A stretch of DNA of 17,347 bases from Spirochaetaceae bacterium (GTDB lineage: Bacteria > Spirochaetota > Spirochaetia > Treponematales > Breznakiellaceae), in NCBI GenBank assembly GCA_031283025.1, contig JAITCP010000023.1, positions 1-17,347 of the forward strand. The letters are read 5' to 3'. Positions 1 through 7,573 of the stretch are shown piece by piece; the stretch's first letter is position 1; each line of letters starts with the position of its first letter. The notes under the pieces were generated by a model, which ran no database searches, was not told where the DNA came from, and saw only the letters and a list, made by a program, of their open reading frames with translations. The translations under genes and the position numbers were made by a program.

Positions 1-981
1 TTCCGCATCGGGGACATTTTTCTGTAAATCAGAGAACAGCCGCTCGCTTTCCCGGAAAATCTGATCCCAGTTGTGGCTAAACGCCCCCACAACCCCGCTC
101 TTGATCAGGTTGTTCGGATGTTCATCGTCCCGGTACAGGGGAAAGTCCGGGGCGCTAAGCCCGGCATTGTACATTTTGTTACAGAAGCGGGCACCCTCCT
201 TGTAGTGGGGGATAAGGAAGTAGCGCTCAACAACGCCGTTGATCCAGCGGTCTTTAACGGAAATATCCGGATCGATAAACGATTCCAGAATTGCACCCCC
301 CGTCCACCGCACGTCCTGGGCCAGGGTAAAGGGTATTACCTTGTCTTTCCCCACATTGCCGGGGTCTTTTTCCTTAAAGGCGGCCAATGCGTCAAAAAAT
401 TCCTGGGTGGTTTTGGGAACCGGCAAACCCAGCTTGTCCAGCCAGTCTTTGCGGATAAAAACGTTAAGCCGGGCAACATTCATCCGTCTGGCGGGAATGG
501 AAAACACCTGCCCTGTTTTTGCGTTCATGTTCCGGTGTATAAAGTCTCTGCCGGGCAGGGCCGGATCGGGCCCCAGGAAGGCTTTCAGGTCTTTAAGCGT
601 CGTGTCAAAGTAGGGGTTTAAGTCGAATATTCCCCCCAGTTCCGACCAGTTGGTTATATTGTCCACTACATAGGTCATACACACGTCAGGGGGAGTCCCC
701 GCAGCCATCAGGTTGATAAGGGACTGTTCTTCTTCCGCGCGGGGAACCGGAATGAATTCAACAATAATGCTTTCATCCGCCAGAAGTTTTTGTTTGATCC
801 ACTCCGTCCATTTGTTGTCAATCGGGTTGGTTTTGCCGCCGTCAGTGCCCCTGTCGTACACCTCTACCTTGATGCGGGCCTGCTTTCCAGAGCCCTCCTT
901 TGACTTGTCGCATCCGCCAAACAGCAGGGTAAATACTGTCAGGATAGCCGCAAAAACTGTAAAGATTGTCCGTTTCTTCAT
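1..981 (-). CDS. ABC sugar transporter substrate-binding lipoprotein, 3' end outside window
   Basis: The frame stays open from the ATG at 981 down to base 1, giving 327 residues without a stop, so the C-terminal part lies outside the window. The start is supported by an AAAGGAGG ribosome site just upstream. Residues 1-24 form a lipoprotein signal: basic N-terminus, hydrophobic core, then FGGC with Cys24 as the lipidation site. The mature part has features of the large extracellular solute-binding proteins paired with LplB/YtcP-type permeases: an early EVYDRGTDGG segment, then NLMAAGTPPDV and later IPARRMNVARLNVFIRKDWL and LGLPVPKTTQEF, which match the typical ligand-cleft lobe pattern. It would sit on the periplasmic face of the inner membrane and deliver an oligosaccharide to the two permeases encoded immediately upstream, in the same direction. 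The sugar cannot be read from the sequence; neighbouring GH30 and CBM9 genes suggest xylo-oligosaccharides (inference). Confidence 0.93.
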   Translation of the reverse strand, partial: MKKRTIFTVFAAILTVFTLLFGGCDKSKEGSGKQARIKVEVYDRGTDGGKTNPIDNKWTEWIKQKLLADESIIVEFIPVPRAEEEQSLINLMAAGTPPDVCMTYVVDNITNWSELGGIFDLNPYFDTTLKDLKAFLGPDPALPGRDFIHRNMNAKTGQVFSIPARRMNVARLNVFIRKDWLDKLGLPVPKTTQEFFDALAAFKEKDPGNVGKDKVIPFTLAQDVRWTGGAILESFIDPDISVKDRWINGVVERYFLIPHYKEGARFCNKMYNAGLSAPDFPLYRDDEHPNNLIKSGVVGAFSHNWDQIFRESERLFSDLQKNVPDAE

Positions 982-1050
982 AATTGTCCTCCTTTGCGCC
1001 TCTGCGCTTTTGCGTGAAATAACATAGGGTAAAATAGTTGATACAATGCG

Positions 1051-1926
1051 CTATCCTTTTACCGAACCGACGGTAACACCGGCAATAAAGTGGCGCTGCA
1101 GCCAGGGGTACACCATTATAATGGGTATTGTTGCAAACATAACCGCCGCCGCTTTAATGCCGTCAGTAGCCGCAGGAATTCCTCCAGCGATGCCTTCCTG
1201 GGTTGCAATCTCTATGGAAGAAAGGTTATTGATTATGTTGTACAGCTTAAGCTGTATGGGATGATACTTGGGAGCGGAGGTAAGGTACAAAAGGGCATCC
1301 GTAAAACCGTTCCAGCGGCCCACCGCGTAGAACAGGGCGAGCGTCGCCAACACCGGAGCGGACAGGGGCAGGTAAATGCGGATAAGCACCAGGAAAGGGT
1401 TAGCCCCCTCAAGTTCCGCAGATTCCCGCAGGCTGTCCGGCACGGAATAAAAGAAACTCCGCAGGATGATCACGTTGAATACGGAAAGACAGTTTGGCAG
1501 GATAAGCGCCAACGGGTTGTTAAGCAAATGAAGGTCCTTTAACAGGATGTAATTTGGTATGGTTCCCGCGCTAAAGTACATGGTAAAAATGATCAGGAGG
1601 TTGATGAGCTTTTTACCCTTTAGGTCATAGATAAGGGGAAAGGCGCATAAGATGGTCATAGCCAAAGAAAACAAGGTGCAGATCACCGTAAGAACCGCCG
1701 TCCAGATCATGGAGCGGGAAAAGGACGAGTCCATAAATACGTAGCTATAGGAATCTAAAGTTGGTTTTACCGGCAAAAAGGAAACCTGGCGGTTTACTAT
1801 AGCCATAGGATCGCTTAAGGAGCGGGCCAGTATGTTCAACATGGGAAACAGGCACACCACCATTACCAAAAGACATACAAAAGCAATAATAAAGTCCCCG
1901 GTTCTTCTTGAAGCTGATTTAATCAT
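1051..1926 (-). CDS. ABC sugar transporter permease, YtcP/LplC type
   Basis: This 291-residue integral membrane protein belongs to the binding-protein-dependent permease family (MalG side). Hydrophobic segments are visible at about 12-32, 73-99, 107-125, 138-157, 186-203 and near 258-275, giving the usual six helices. The cytoplasmic EAA loop that docks the ATPase is at about 168-190 (ESAELEGANPFLVLIRIYLP). An early LARSLSDP segment and a C-terminal GSVKG tail are typical of the YtcP/LplC subgroup, which imports oligosaccharides. It starts 9 bp after the stop of the other permease and is followed after 69 bp by the binding-protein gene, so the three form one transport unit. The cognate ATPase is absent from the window; a shared MsmK-like ATPase elsewhere is usual for this type. 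Substrate is unknown. Confidence 0.95.
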   Translation of the reverse strand: MIKSASRRTGDFIIAFVCLLVMVVCLFPMLNILARSLSDPMAIVNRQVSFLPVKPTLDSYSYVFMDSSFSRSMIWTAVLTVICTLFSLAMTILCAFPLIYDLKGKKLINLLIIFTMYFSAGTIPNYILLKDLHLLNNPLALILPNCLSVFNVIILRSFFYSVPDSLRESAELEGANPFLVLIRIYLPLSAPVLATLALFYAVGRWNGFTDALLYLTSAPKYHPIQLKLYNIINNLSSIEIATQEGIAGGIPAATDGIKAAAVMFATIPIIMVYPWLQRHFIAGVTVGSVKG

Positions 1927-1935
1927 GGCGGCCTC

Positions 1936-2874
1936 CTACCAAATGCCCCGCTCTCCGGCTTTTTTTGCCAGAGCGTTGGCTGAAAAAAGGAAGATAACGC
2001 AAACCACGGACTGGAACAGCCCAATAGCCGCAGTAAGAGAGAACTGGCTGGACCGTATGCCGACACGGTACACCAGGGTACTGATAACATCAGCCACCTG
2101 CATAACCGTTGGGTTCGCCAGCGTGTAGGGCCGGTCAAACTCGCTGCCCAGTATGCGCCCCAGGTTAAGGATTAACAGCACGACGATTGTGGAGCGTATG
2201 CCCGGCAGGGTAACGTACCAGATTTTGCGCCAGCGGCCCGCGCCGTCAACTTCGGCAGCCTCGTACAGTTCCGGATTAATTCCGGCAATCGCCGCCAGGT
2301 AGATAATCGTGCCCCAGCCCATTTCCTTCCATACTCCCAGCCCGGCATAGGTGCCGATCCACAGCCCTTTCTTCATTAAAAAGTCAATCGGCCCTATCCC
2401 CAATTTCCCAAGCATAATGTTGATAACGCCGCCCGAAGGGGCAAGAAGCTGGCTGGCAATACCTGCAACGATAATCCACGAAAGAAAGTGAGGCAGGTAG
2501 ATTACCGTTTGGGTAATCTTTTTATACGTTTTGAACGATGCTAATTCATTTAATAGAATGGCCAGAATAATCGGCGCCGGAAAGCCCACAATCAGGTCAA
2601 GGAAGTTCAGAACCAGGGTATTCCGCAGGCTGTAATAGAAGTCTTGGGACTGAAAAGCCTGGCTGAACCACTTAAAACCCGCCCAGGGCGAATTCCACAC
2701 CCCCCGGAAAATGTTGTAATCCTTAAAAGCAATAACGATATTTGTCATGGGAACATAGCGGAATACCACAAAAAAAGCCATAGGCAAAAAAAGCATAAGG
2801 TACAGCATCCACGTCCGCTGCCAGTAATGTCCTGGTGTTTTTGGAGTTTTAGGCTGGGTAATAGTATTTGTCAT
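1936..2874 (-). CDS. ABC sugar transporter permease, LplB/YteP type
   Basis: This 312-residue permease is the MalF-side partner of the adjoining YtcP-type protein. After a short polar N-terminus it has a first membrane helix at about 22-40, followed by the RYVPMTNIVIAFKDYN segment that characterises LplB/YteP permeases. Further helices lie at about 88-109, 122-142, 170-195 and 228-245, and near 285-300. The EAA loop is clear at about 205-226 (EAAEVDGAGRWRKIWYVTLP). The start is supported by an AAGGAG site at about 2880-2885. It is the first gene of the transporter unit, 200 bp downstream of the AraC-type regulator on the same strand. Homologues import oligosaccharides such as those from pectin or hemicellulose; the specific sugar is not readable here. 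Confidence 0.95.
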   Translation of the reverse strand: MTNTITQPKTPKTPGHYWQRTWMLYLMLFLPMAFFVVFRYVPMTNIVIAFKDYNIFRGVWNSPWAGFKWFSQAFQSQDFYYSLRNTLVLNFLDLIVGFPAPIILAILLNELASFKTYKKITQTVIYLPHFLSWIIVAGIASQLLAPSGGVINIMLGKLGIGPIDFLMKKGLWIGTYAGLGVWKEMGWGTIIYLAAIAGINPELYEAAEVDGAGRWRKIWYVTLPGIRSTIVVLLILNLGRILGSEFDRPYTLANPTVMQVADVISTLVYRVGIRSSQFSLTAAIGLFQSVVCVIFLFSANALAKKAGERGIW

Positions 2875-2903
2875 TTGTGCTCCTTGCTTGGTCTATTCAT
2901 GAT

Positions 2904-2909
2904 ACTATA
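2904..2909 (-). promoter_or_regulatory. Possible -10 element of the ABC-transporter promoter
   Basis: Read on the minus strand, TATAGT lies about 30 bp upstream of the first permease start, and a nearly pure T tract (plus-strand A tract 2909-2927) sits in the spacer. No good -35 hexamer is present 16-18 bp upstream. That pattern would suit an activator-dependent promoter, but this is inference and the -10 match could be chance in AT-rich DNA. Confidence 0.3.
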
Positions 2910-2943
2910 AAAAAGAAAAAAAAAAAATAGGGAAAAATGTAAG

Positions 2944-2990
2944 AAGGGAATCTCTAAAAAACTTCAGTTTTTAGAGATTTACCGCTGAAA
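2944..2990. repeat. Dispersed palindromic repeat, copy A
   Basis: A 47-bp stretch matches 12422-12467 with a single one-base insertion and no other difference. It contains an inverted repeat with arms AATCTCTAAAAA (2949-2960) and TTTTTAGAGATT (2968-2979) around a 7-base loop. After GCTGAAA the two copies diverge. It lies between the AraC-type gene and the permease operon. A REP/MITE-like intergenic repeat is the most economical reading; whether it acts in RNA or DNA is unknown. Confidence 0.8.
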
Positions 2991-3074
2991 TATGGTAAAA
3001 ATCACAAATACCGCTATGTTGCCTTCTATATATTTTGGCGGTCTTCTCTTCCTTATGAAAATATCGGGTGTTCC

Positions 3075-3869
3075 CTAAAACTTCTTTGGCAGGTGGTACG
3101 AGGGGGGAAAACCTTTGACCAGCTTGAATTGCTTGTAGAAGTGGGATGTGTCGGTGAATCCGCAGGCTTCCGCGATGTTCCCAATTTTGTATTCCCCGCT
3201 GGCGAGCATGTCTTCCGCGTTTCGGATGCGGGTTTGTATCAGGTAACGGTTAAAACTGACCCCCGTTTCCTGCTTAAACAAAAGGCCAAAGTACGTGGGG
3301 TTAAGGCCCGCCATATTCGCCATCATTCTTACGGTGATGCGCTCTGAATAATGAGCGGACAGATACCGGATAGACTTGGCTATGCGGGGATCGGTGATGC
3401 TCACATCGTTCTTATAGACAATCAGTTCCAGAAAGCGGTGGAATATTTGCAGAAACAATCCCCTGGCCTTGATAATGTAGCCGGGCTGTTTGTACTGCCA
3501 GGAAAAGGACAGATCGTGTAATAAGTGTATTACGTCCTCATGGCGGCCTGGCTGTGAAATAGCCGGAAAAGGCAGAACAAGCTCCTGGTTTTTGGTGTTC
3601 ATTAGGGTAAAATCCACTGAAAAACAATGCATAAGCTGGTTGGGAAAGGTAATCCCCCTGCGAGTAGCCCCCTTGGGAAGCATCAGCAGATTACCCTGTT
3701 CCAGATCAACGGTTTCCCCGTTTATGGTGTATTGAGCCGCCCCCTGAATAAGGTAGGTAAGATTGCAAGTTTCCAGCTTTTGCCTTGGTATTTCCCATGC
3801 CGGGGTACATTTATGGAAAATAACAAACCTAATATCCGGAAAAATATCCTCATCAACAATTACCGGCAT
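3075..3869 (-). CDS. AraC-family transcriptional regulator with cupin sensor domain
   Basis: This 264-residue protein has the classic AraC/XylS arrangement. Residues about 12-95 look like a cupin-type sugar-binding domain (LTYLIQGAAQYTINGETVDL then LEQGNLLMLPKG). The DNA-binding domain occupies about 160-262, with a first helix-turn-helix near 178-199 (VRMMANMAGLNPTYFGLLFK) and a second near 227-248 (IGNIAEACGFTDTSHFYKQF). The latter contains the conserved GF-D-SHFYK-FK-GFPPS signature. The start has an AAGGAG site. It lies upstream of the ABC permeases on the same strand and is divergent from the channel and glycanase operon, an arrangement that suggests it controls both sides, probably as an activator responding to a released sugar. 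The effector is not known. The intervening DNA carries a phased array of short boxes that are candidate binding sites. Confidence 0.95.
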   Translation of the reverse strand: MPVIVDEDIFPDIRFVIFHKCTPAWEIPRQKLETCNLTYLIQGAAQYTINGETVDLEQGNLLMLPKGATRRGITFPNQLMHCFSVDFTLMNTKNQELVLPFPAISQPGRHEDVIHLLHDLSFSWQYKQPGYIIKARGLFLQIFHRFLELIVYKNDVSITDPRIAKSIRYLSAHYSERITVRMMANMAGLNPTYFGLLFKQETGVSFNRYLIQTRIRNAEDMLASGEYKIGNIAEACGFTDTSHFYKQFKLVKGFPPSYHLPKKF

Positions 3870-3927
3870 GGCGGCTCCTTATCAAAAACGACTTCTTTAT
3901 TAAAAATTTTTTTTTGCAGGTTAATCT

Positions 3928-4045
3928 GTAATTTTTACAATAATATGTAATTTTTTTTACCTAAAAATAGGATTTATACAAAAAATATGTAATTTATACC
4001 TATTCATATGAGTGTTTCATACCTAATCTAATGAGTAATTTATAC
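3928..4045. promoter_or_regulatory. Phased array of six degenerate 11-bp boxes in the divergent control region
   Basis: Boxes begin at 3928 (GTAATTTTTAC), 3947 (GTAATTTTTTT, continuing to TTAC at 3960), 3969 (AGGATTTATAC), 3989 (GTAATTTATAC), 4012 (GTGTTTCATAC) and 4035 (GTAATTTATAC). Steps are 19, 22, 20, 23 and 23 bp, about two DNA turns each. Box 1 lies in a perfect palindrome, TGTAATTTTTACA (3927-3939). The last three lie in 23-bp tandem units (3986-4008, 4009-4031, 4032-4054) sharing the core ATACCT or a close form. The region is the whole space between the AraC gene and the divergent operon. Binding by the AraC protein is inferred; no clean -35/-10 pair is seen for either gene. Confidence 0.6.
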
Positions 4046-4075
4046 CTGAATTGGTGATTAATAGGAGGGATCTAG

Positions 4076-5245
4076 GTGAAAAAGATCGTCATTGCTCTGG
4101 TTTTAACAACGTTTTCCCTTATGGTTTTTGCCCAGGAGTTAAAGGTTAAGGGAGAGGCCAAGAGCGGCGTTTATTGGGAGCAGAGTCAGGATCCGGGCAA
4201 AGACCCTGTTCCGCTGGTATATCTGCACAGTAAAGACGACGCGGGCAATAATCCTAAAAATCATCAAGGGCGTTTTCAGCTCGATCTGGATTATGACAAT
4301 GGCAACAACTTTGGAATGAAGGCCCGTATCCGGTGGCAGACTTGGAGCGGCAGGGATACGCCCGAACTGTGGCAATATGCCTTTGGTTACGGCAATTTTT
4401 TTGACGATCAAATGACCGTATCAGTCGGCAAACTGGGGGCCTCCCCCTGGGGAACCGGCGGGCCGGAAATGTGGAAAGAACTGGAAGTTGGCGGTTCCGG
4501 CGGTATGCGTCTTGAGGTAAAGCCCGGCATCCTTTCCGGTTTGAACGTGGGCTTTGTGTTGAATACTTTTAACCAGCCCACGGAATTCTCCGCTAACGAT
4601 AAGGACATTACCATTTTACATTTGCTTCAGGAATCGGTGCTGGGCATTTCTTATACCCATGATCTGTTCCATATCCGTTTTGCCTACCGCCTTGACAGCG
4701 ATAAGGACTGCAACCGGGATAATCTTGATGTCGCTGGGGAAGAGGACGAATTTTTATACCGGATAGAAGAACACATATTAGACACTTTCCTGCCCGGTTT
4801 GCGGATTTGGGCCATGGGTTATTTCCAGGGGGTCAGGTCTGACGATCCGGGTTATGCCTTATTCCAGAACTGGTTGTTTGCTGAATACGCTCCCGATTTG
4901 TTTACCGCTCAAATACGTTTTGGCTACGACTGGATTCCCAACCGGAGCATTGCCTACGTAAAGCCGAGTTTTTACTGGAACTTTTTTGATAAATTGCTGA
5001 GCGCGGGAGCGTCGTTCTCTTATGGGCAGGACTTTGGCGAAGAGATGTATGAAGGTTCCCCCTACCTGTATATGGAAGTAGAACCCAAGATACAGTTTAA
5101 CTTTTCTTCTTCCTATATTGCCTTGGTTTATAACTGGCGCAGGGAGTATAAACACGAGGAGCCGGAATTGACAGCTCAAGGATTTACGGGGGACCCAATC
5201 AAGCAGACACAGTGGATAAATCTGCGCTTCTGCGTGTATTTCTAG
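4076..5245 (+). CDS. Putative outer-membrane beta-barrel protein (porin-like)
   Basis: The 389-residue product begins at a GTG placed 7 bp after an AGGAGG site. It has a cleavable signal peptide (KK, hydrophobic core, VFA then Gln, predicted cut after residue 19) and no lipobox. The mature part is rich in alternating, aromatic, strand-like segments such as RIRWQTWSG, IRFAYRLD, AQIRFGYDW and YVKPSFYWNF. It ends INLRFCVYF, and a terminal Phe preceded by alternating hydrophobics is the usual signal for outer-membrane barrel assembly. Early residues (LKVKGEAKSGVYWEQ) resemble the first strand of treponemal barrel proteins. Being first in an operon with three surface lipoproteins, it could be the channel that lets released oligosaccharides cross the outer membrane. 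I do not recognise a named family, so porin is an inference from topology and context. Confidence 0.75.
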   Translation: MKKIVIALVLTTFSLMVFAQELKVKGEAKSGVYWEQSQDPGKDPVPLVYLHSKDDAGNNPKNHQGRFQLDLDYDNGNNFGMKARIRWQTWSGRDTPELWQYAFGYGNFFDDQMTVSVGKLGASPWGTGGPEMWKELEVGGSGGMRLEVKPGILSGLNVGFVLNTFNQPTEFSANDKDITILHLLQESVLGISYTHDLFHIRFAYRLDSDKDCNRDNLDVAGEEDEFLYRIEEHILDTFLPGLRIWAMGYFQGVRSDDPGYALFQNWLFAEYAPDLFTAQIRFGYDWIPNRSIAYVKPSFYWNFFDKLLSAGASFSYGQDFGEEMYEGSPYLYMEVEPKIQFNFSSSYIALVYNWRREYKHEEPELTAQGFTGDPIKQTQWINLRFCVYF

Positions 5246-5269
5246 TTTTTTCAATGGGATTAGTTTGCG

Positions 5270-5286
5270 GCTGAAAATTATTCAGC
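5270..5286 (+). other. Small hairpin between channel and GH30 genes
   Basis: GCTGAA (5270-5275) and TTCAGC (5281-5286) can form a 6-bp stem with a 5-base loop in the 83-bp gap after the channel gene. There is no U tract behind it, so it is not a standard terminator; it may influence mRNA processing or be chance. Confidence 0.3.
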
Positions 5287-5328
5287 ATAAAAAATAACAG
5301 CGCCGCAGCAGCGGCAGGAGGAGTTTGT

Positions 5329-7470
5329 ATGAAAAATAAATTATTGGTGGGAGCAGCCATTGTTGCGCTTGTTTGCGCTTTTATTTTTACAACCTGCGAG
5401 ATGGCTGTAAGTACCCCTCCGGTTGAAGCGGCGCTGCCGACTTTCACCGACGAGCCGGCGTCTCAAACGATTGACGCGGGGAGCGATGTCCATCTGTCCG
5501 CCGCGGCGGAAGCGCCCGGCGGCGCCGCGGTAAGCTACGAGTGGTATTATCTGGAAGCGGAATATGACGATCCAACCGGAACGCTCCTGGGCGAAGACGA
5601 CGGTGCTTTTCAGGGTTCTCTTGATCTCGAAGAATTAGAAGCGGGAATATACCATTACTATGTTGTTGTTACCAATCTTAGTGACGGGTCAACGACTACC
5701 AGCAATATCGTTACCGTTACCGTAAATGATCCCGCCTTGCCTGTTACCTATCCGGAAATAAAAGATCATCCGAGCGGCGGAAGATTTATGGCGGGGGAAG
5801 TAACGCTTTCTATAACCGCCCAAAGTCCGGAGGAAGGTGATGAGGGGGAACTGTCCTATCAATGGTACTCGGTTAATACAGCCGGCACCAACAAAGACGG
5901 CGATAAAGTAAACGTAAATTCTACCTCCGTAAACGAAACCGGCGCCAGGGAAAGCAAGATTAATCTTGATACTGCCGGGGAGTACTACTTTTATTGCGTT
6001 GTTACCAAAACGATCGGCGATGATTCATTATCCGTAACCAGCCATCCAACAACGTATATCATCGTCGCCGAAATGAACCCCAACGCAACCATACTTCTGT
6101 CCAACAGAAAAAAACAGTATGTGCGGGGCTTTGGCGGCATGGATATTCCCTGGGCATCATTCTTTGAAATCTCCGAAGCTGAATATGAAAAAATGTTCAA
6201 CCCAACTACGGGGCTGGGCTTAAATATGATGCGGATTATGATAATGCCCGGCATCCCCGACGATGACATTGGGAACGGGGACAATATCGAAAGAACCATG
6301 GATTACTATGTAAACGGCGGCGGCAACAGGCCCCTGTACTACAAAGGAGTCCAGATTGTCAATAAATACGACGGCTATATACTGGCAAGCCCCTGGAGTC
6401 CGCCGGCTAAATGGAAAACAAATGACAGCATAAATGGCGGCGGTGAGTTACGCCCTACCGCCTATCAGGACTATGCAAATTACCTCAAGGCTTTCTGCGG
6501 CCATATGTCGGAAAAAGACGCGCCCATTTACGCAATTTCTATCCAGAACGAGCCTAATTTTACCGCATCCTATGACGGCTGTGAGTGGATACCGCCGACT
6601 AAAATGCGGGATTTCTTTATACAGGTTGGCCATTTTACAGACGGCACTACCGGTTATGGCGGCGGCAAGGCAACCCCATTTGTCCTTACCATGAACGGCG
6701 AGACCGCAAACAATGTCGCTACCGTGAACGATCCTGCAATGGATAACCCAATTTCCCGCGCGGCTATTGACGTTCTGGGCCGCCATATTTACGGCGATGT
6801 ACTGATGCGCTACTCAAAAGCCCTGGATGTAAACCCCAAAAAAGAAGTCTGGATGACCGAACACAACATTAACAGCGGAAGCCCGCCTTCTTATCCCAAC
6901 GATTCTACCTGGAATTATGTATGGCAGTTTATGAACGACGTTGACGTGTGCATCAGGCTGAATGATGAAAGCGCCTTTATCTGGTGGGCATTAAAACGCT
7001 TCTACAGCATTATCGGCGAAGGCCAGTATGGCACAACAGAAGGAGCAATTCTGCCGCGCGGCTATGGCCTGTCCCACTATTCAAAATTTGCCAAAGAAAT
7101 GTGGCGTATTGATATTGCGGCTCAGGGCACAACGGCTGCCGGAGCGGCTCTTTCCAACACGAATTTCAACACGACTGGTTTTGACCGTAACGGCACCACG
7201 GCTCGGGTTACGGCGTTTATGTCGGATGACGGCAATAGTGTCAGCCTTGTTATGTATACCCCAACCAACACAAACGGTTCCGGCGGCGTTGACATGGGAA
7301 CCGTCAAGATTCAAATGCCCGGCGGCTTTGTAGCGCGAACCGCGACGGCAATACGGTCAACCGCCGCGGCAAAAGCAAAAAGAGAAGATGTTATCTTGAG
7401 CGCGGACGGAACTGCGGCGTTTATCATGCTGCCCCGCAGCAATATTGTGTCGGTTCGGTTTACCAAGTAG
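5329..7470 (+). CDS. Surface lipoprotein: two Ig-like domains plus GH30 glycoside hydrolase (xylanase-like)
   Basis: The 713-residue product starts after GGCAGGAGGAG. Residues 1-23 form a signal ending FTTC with Cys23, an atypical but spirochaete-compatible lipobox. Two Ig-like modules follow at about 36-136 and 138-247, each with a Y-WY core. The GH30 catalytic region runs from about 252 to the end: VRGFGGMDIPW (265-275), ASPWSPPAKWKTN (353-365), AISIQNEPN with Glu408 as predicted acid/base, VWMTEHN with Glu511 as predicted nucleophile, and WWALKRFYS (552-560). The last motif aligns with the WWYIRRSY segment of bacterial GH30 subfamily 8 glucuronoxylanases as I recall it. Arg557 and Tyr559 then match the pair that contacts the methylglucuronate branch, favouring a glucuronoxylan endo-xylanase. 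The C-terminal beta-rich part (about 600-713) fits the side domain of GH30. It probably acts at the cell surface. Family assignment is strong; subfamily is inferred. Confidence 0.92.
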   Translation: MKNKLLVGAAIVALVCAFIFTTCEMAVSTPPVEAALPTFTDEPASQTIDAGSDVHLSAAAEAPGGAAVSYEWYYLEAEYDDPTGTLLGEDDGAFQGSLDLEELEAGIYHYYVVVTNLSDGSTTTSNIVTVTVNDPALPVTYPEIKDHPSGGRFMAGEVTLSITAQSPEEGDEGELSYQWYSVNTAGTNKDGDKVNVNSTSVNETGARESKINLDTAGEYYFYCVVTKTIGDDSLSVTSHPTTYIIVAEMNPNATILLSNRKKQYVRGFGGMDIPWASFFEISEAEYEKMFNPTTGLGLNMMRIMIMPGIPDDDIGNGDNIERTMDYYVNGGGNRPLYYKGVQIVNKYDGYILASPWSPPAKWKTNDSINGGGELRPTAYQDYANYLKAFCGHMSEKDAPIYAISIQNEPNFTASYDGCEWIPPTKMRDFFIQVGHFTDGTTGYGGGKATPFVLTMNGETANNVATVNDPAMDNPISRAAIDVLGRHIYGDVLMRYSKALDVNPKKEVWMTEHNINSGSPPSYPNDSTWNYVWQFMNDVDVCIRLNDESAFIWWALKRFYSIIGEGQYGTTEGAILPRGYGLSHYSKFAKEMWRIDIAAQGTTAAGAALSNTNFNTTGFDRNGTTARVTAFMSDDGNSVSLVMYTPTNTNGSGGVDMGTVKIQMPGGFVARTATAIRSTAAAKAKREDVILSADGTAAFIMLPRSNIVSVRFTK

Positions 7471-7493
7471 GCGGCAGGAATAAGGGTTGTTAT

Positions 7494-7549
7494 GTACCGC
7501 CGTGGGAGCGGCGGTATAAGCAATAGATTTGGCTGCGTATGCAGCCAAA
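7494..7549 (+). promoter_or_regulatory. Two tandem hairpins between GH30 and CBM9-lipoprotein genes
   Basis: Hairpin 1: TACCGCCG (7495-7502) with CGGCGGTA (7509-7516), 8 bp perfect, 6-base loop. Hairpin 2: TTTGGCTGC (7528-7536) with GCAGCCAAA (7541-7549), 9 bp perfect, loop GTAT, followed by AGATTTTC. They fill most of the 103-bp gap before the next gene's TAGGAG ribosome site. The short T run makes hairpin 2 at best a leaky terminator; a role in differential mRNA stability or partial attenuation is inferred. Confidence 0.55.
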
Positions 7550-7573
7550 AGATTTTCATATAGGAGAAAAAAT

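Noticed and set aside
73..621. Plus-strand frame of 182 codons opposite the binding-protein gene.
   Set aside because: It is antisense to a clear lipoprotein gene whose frame shows family motifs; it has no ribosome site or domain of its own.
2944..2990. Copy A palindrome as the terminator of the AraC gene or as the AraC operator.
   Set aside because: The same sequence occurs at 12422 in an unrelated context, and no U run follows directly on the minus strand, so a dispersed repeat explains it better.
3986..4054. 23-bp tandem units as plasmid iterons or a short CRISPR array.
   Set aside because: The units are contiguous with no spacers, are degenerate, and lie in a divergent promoter region with no replication or cas gene nearby.
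7529..7573. Upstream TTG start for the CBM9 lipoprotein.
   Set aside because: It would add 15 residues encoded by a hairpin and place the lipoprotein signal internally; the ATG at 7574 has TAGGAG at the right distance and gives a proper signal peptide.
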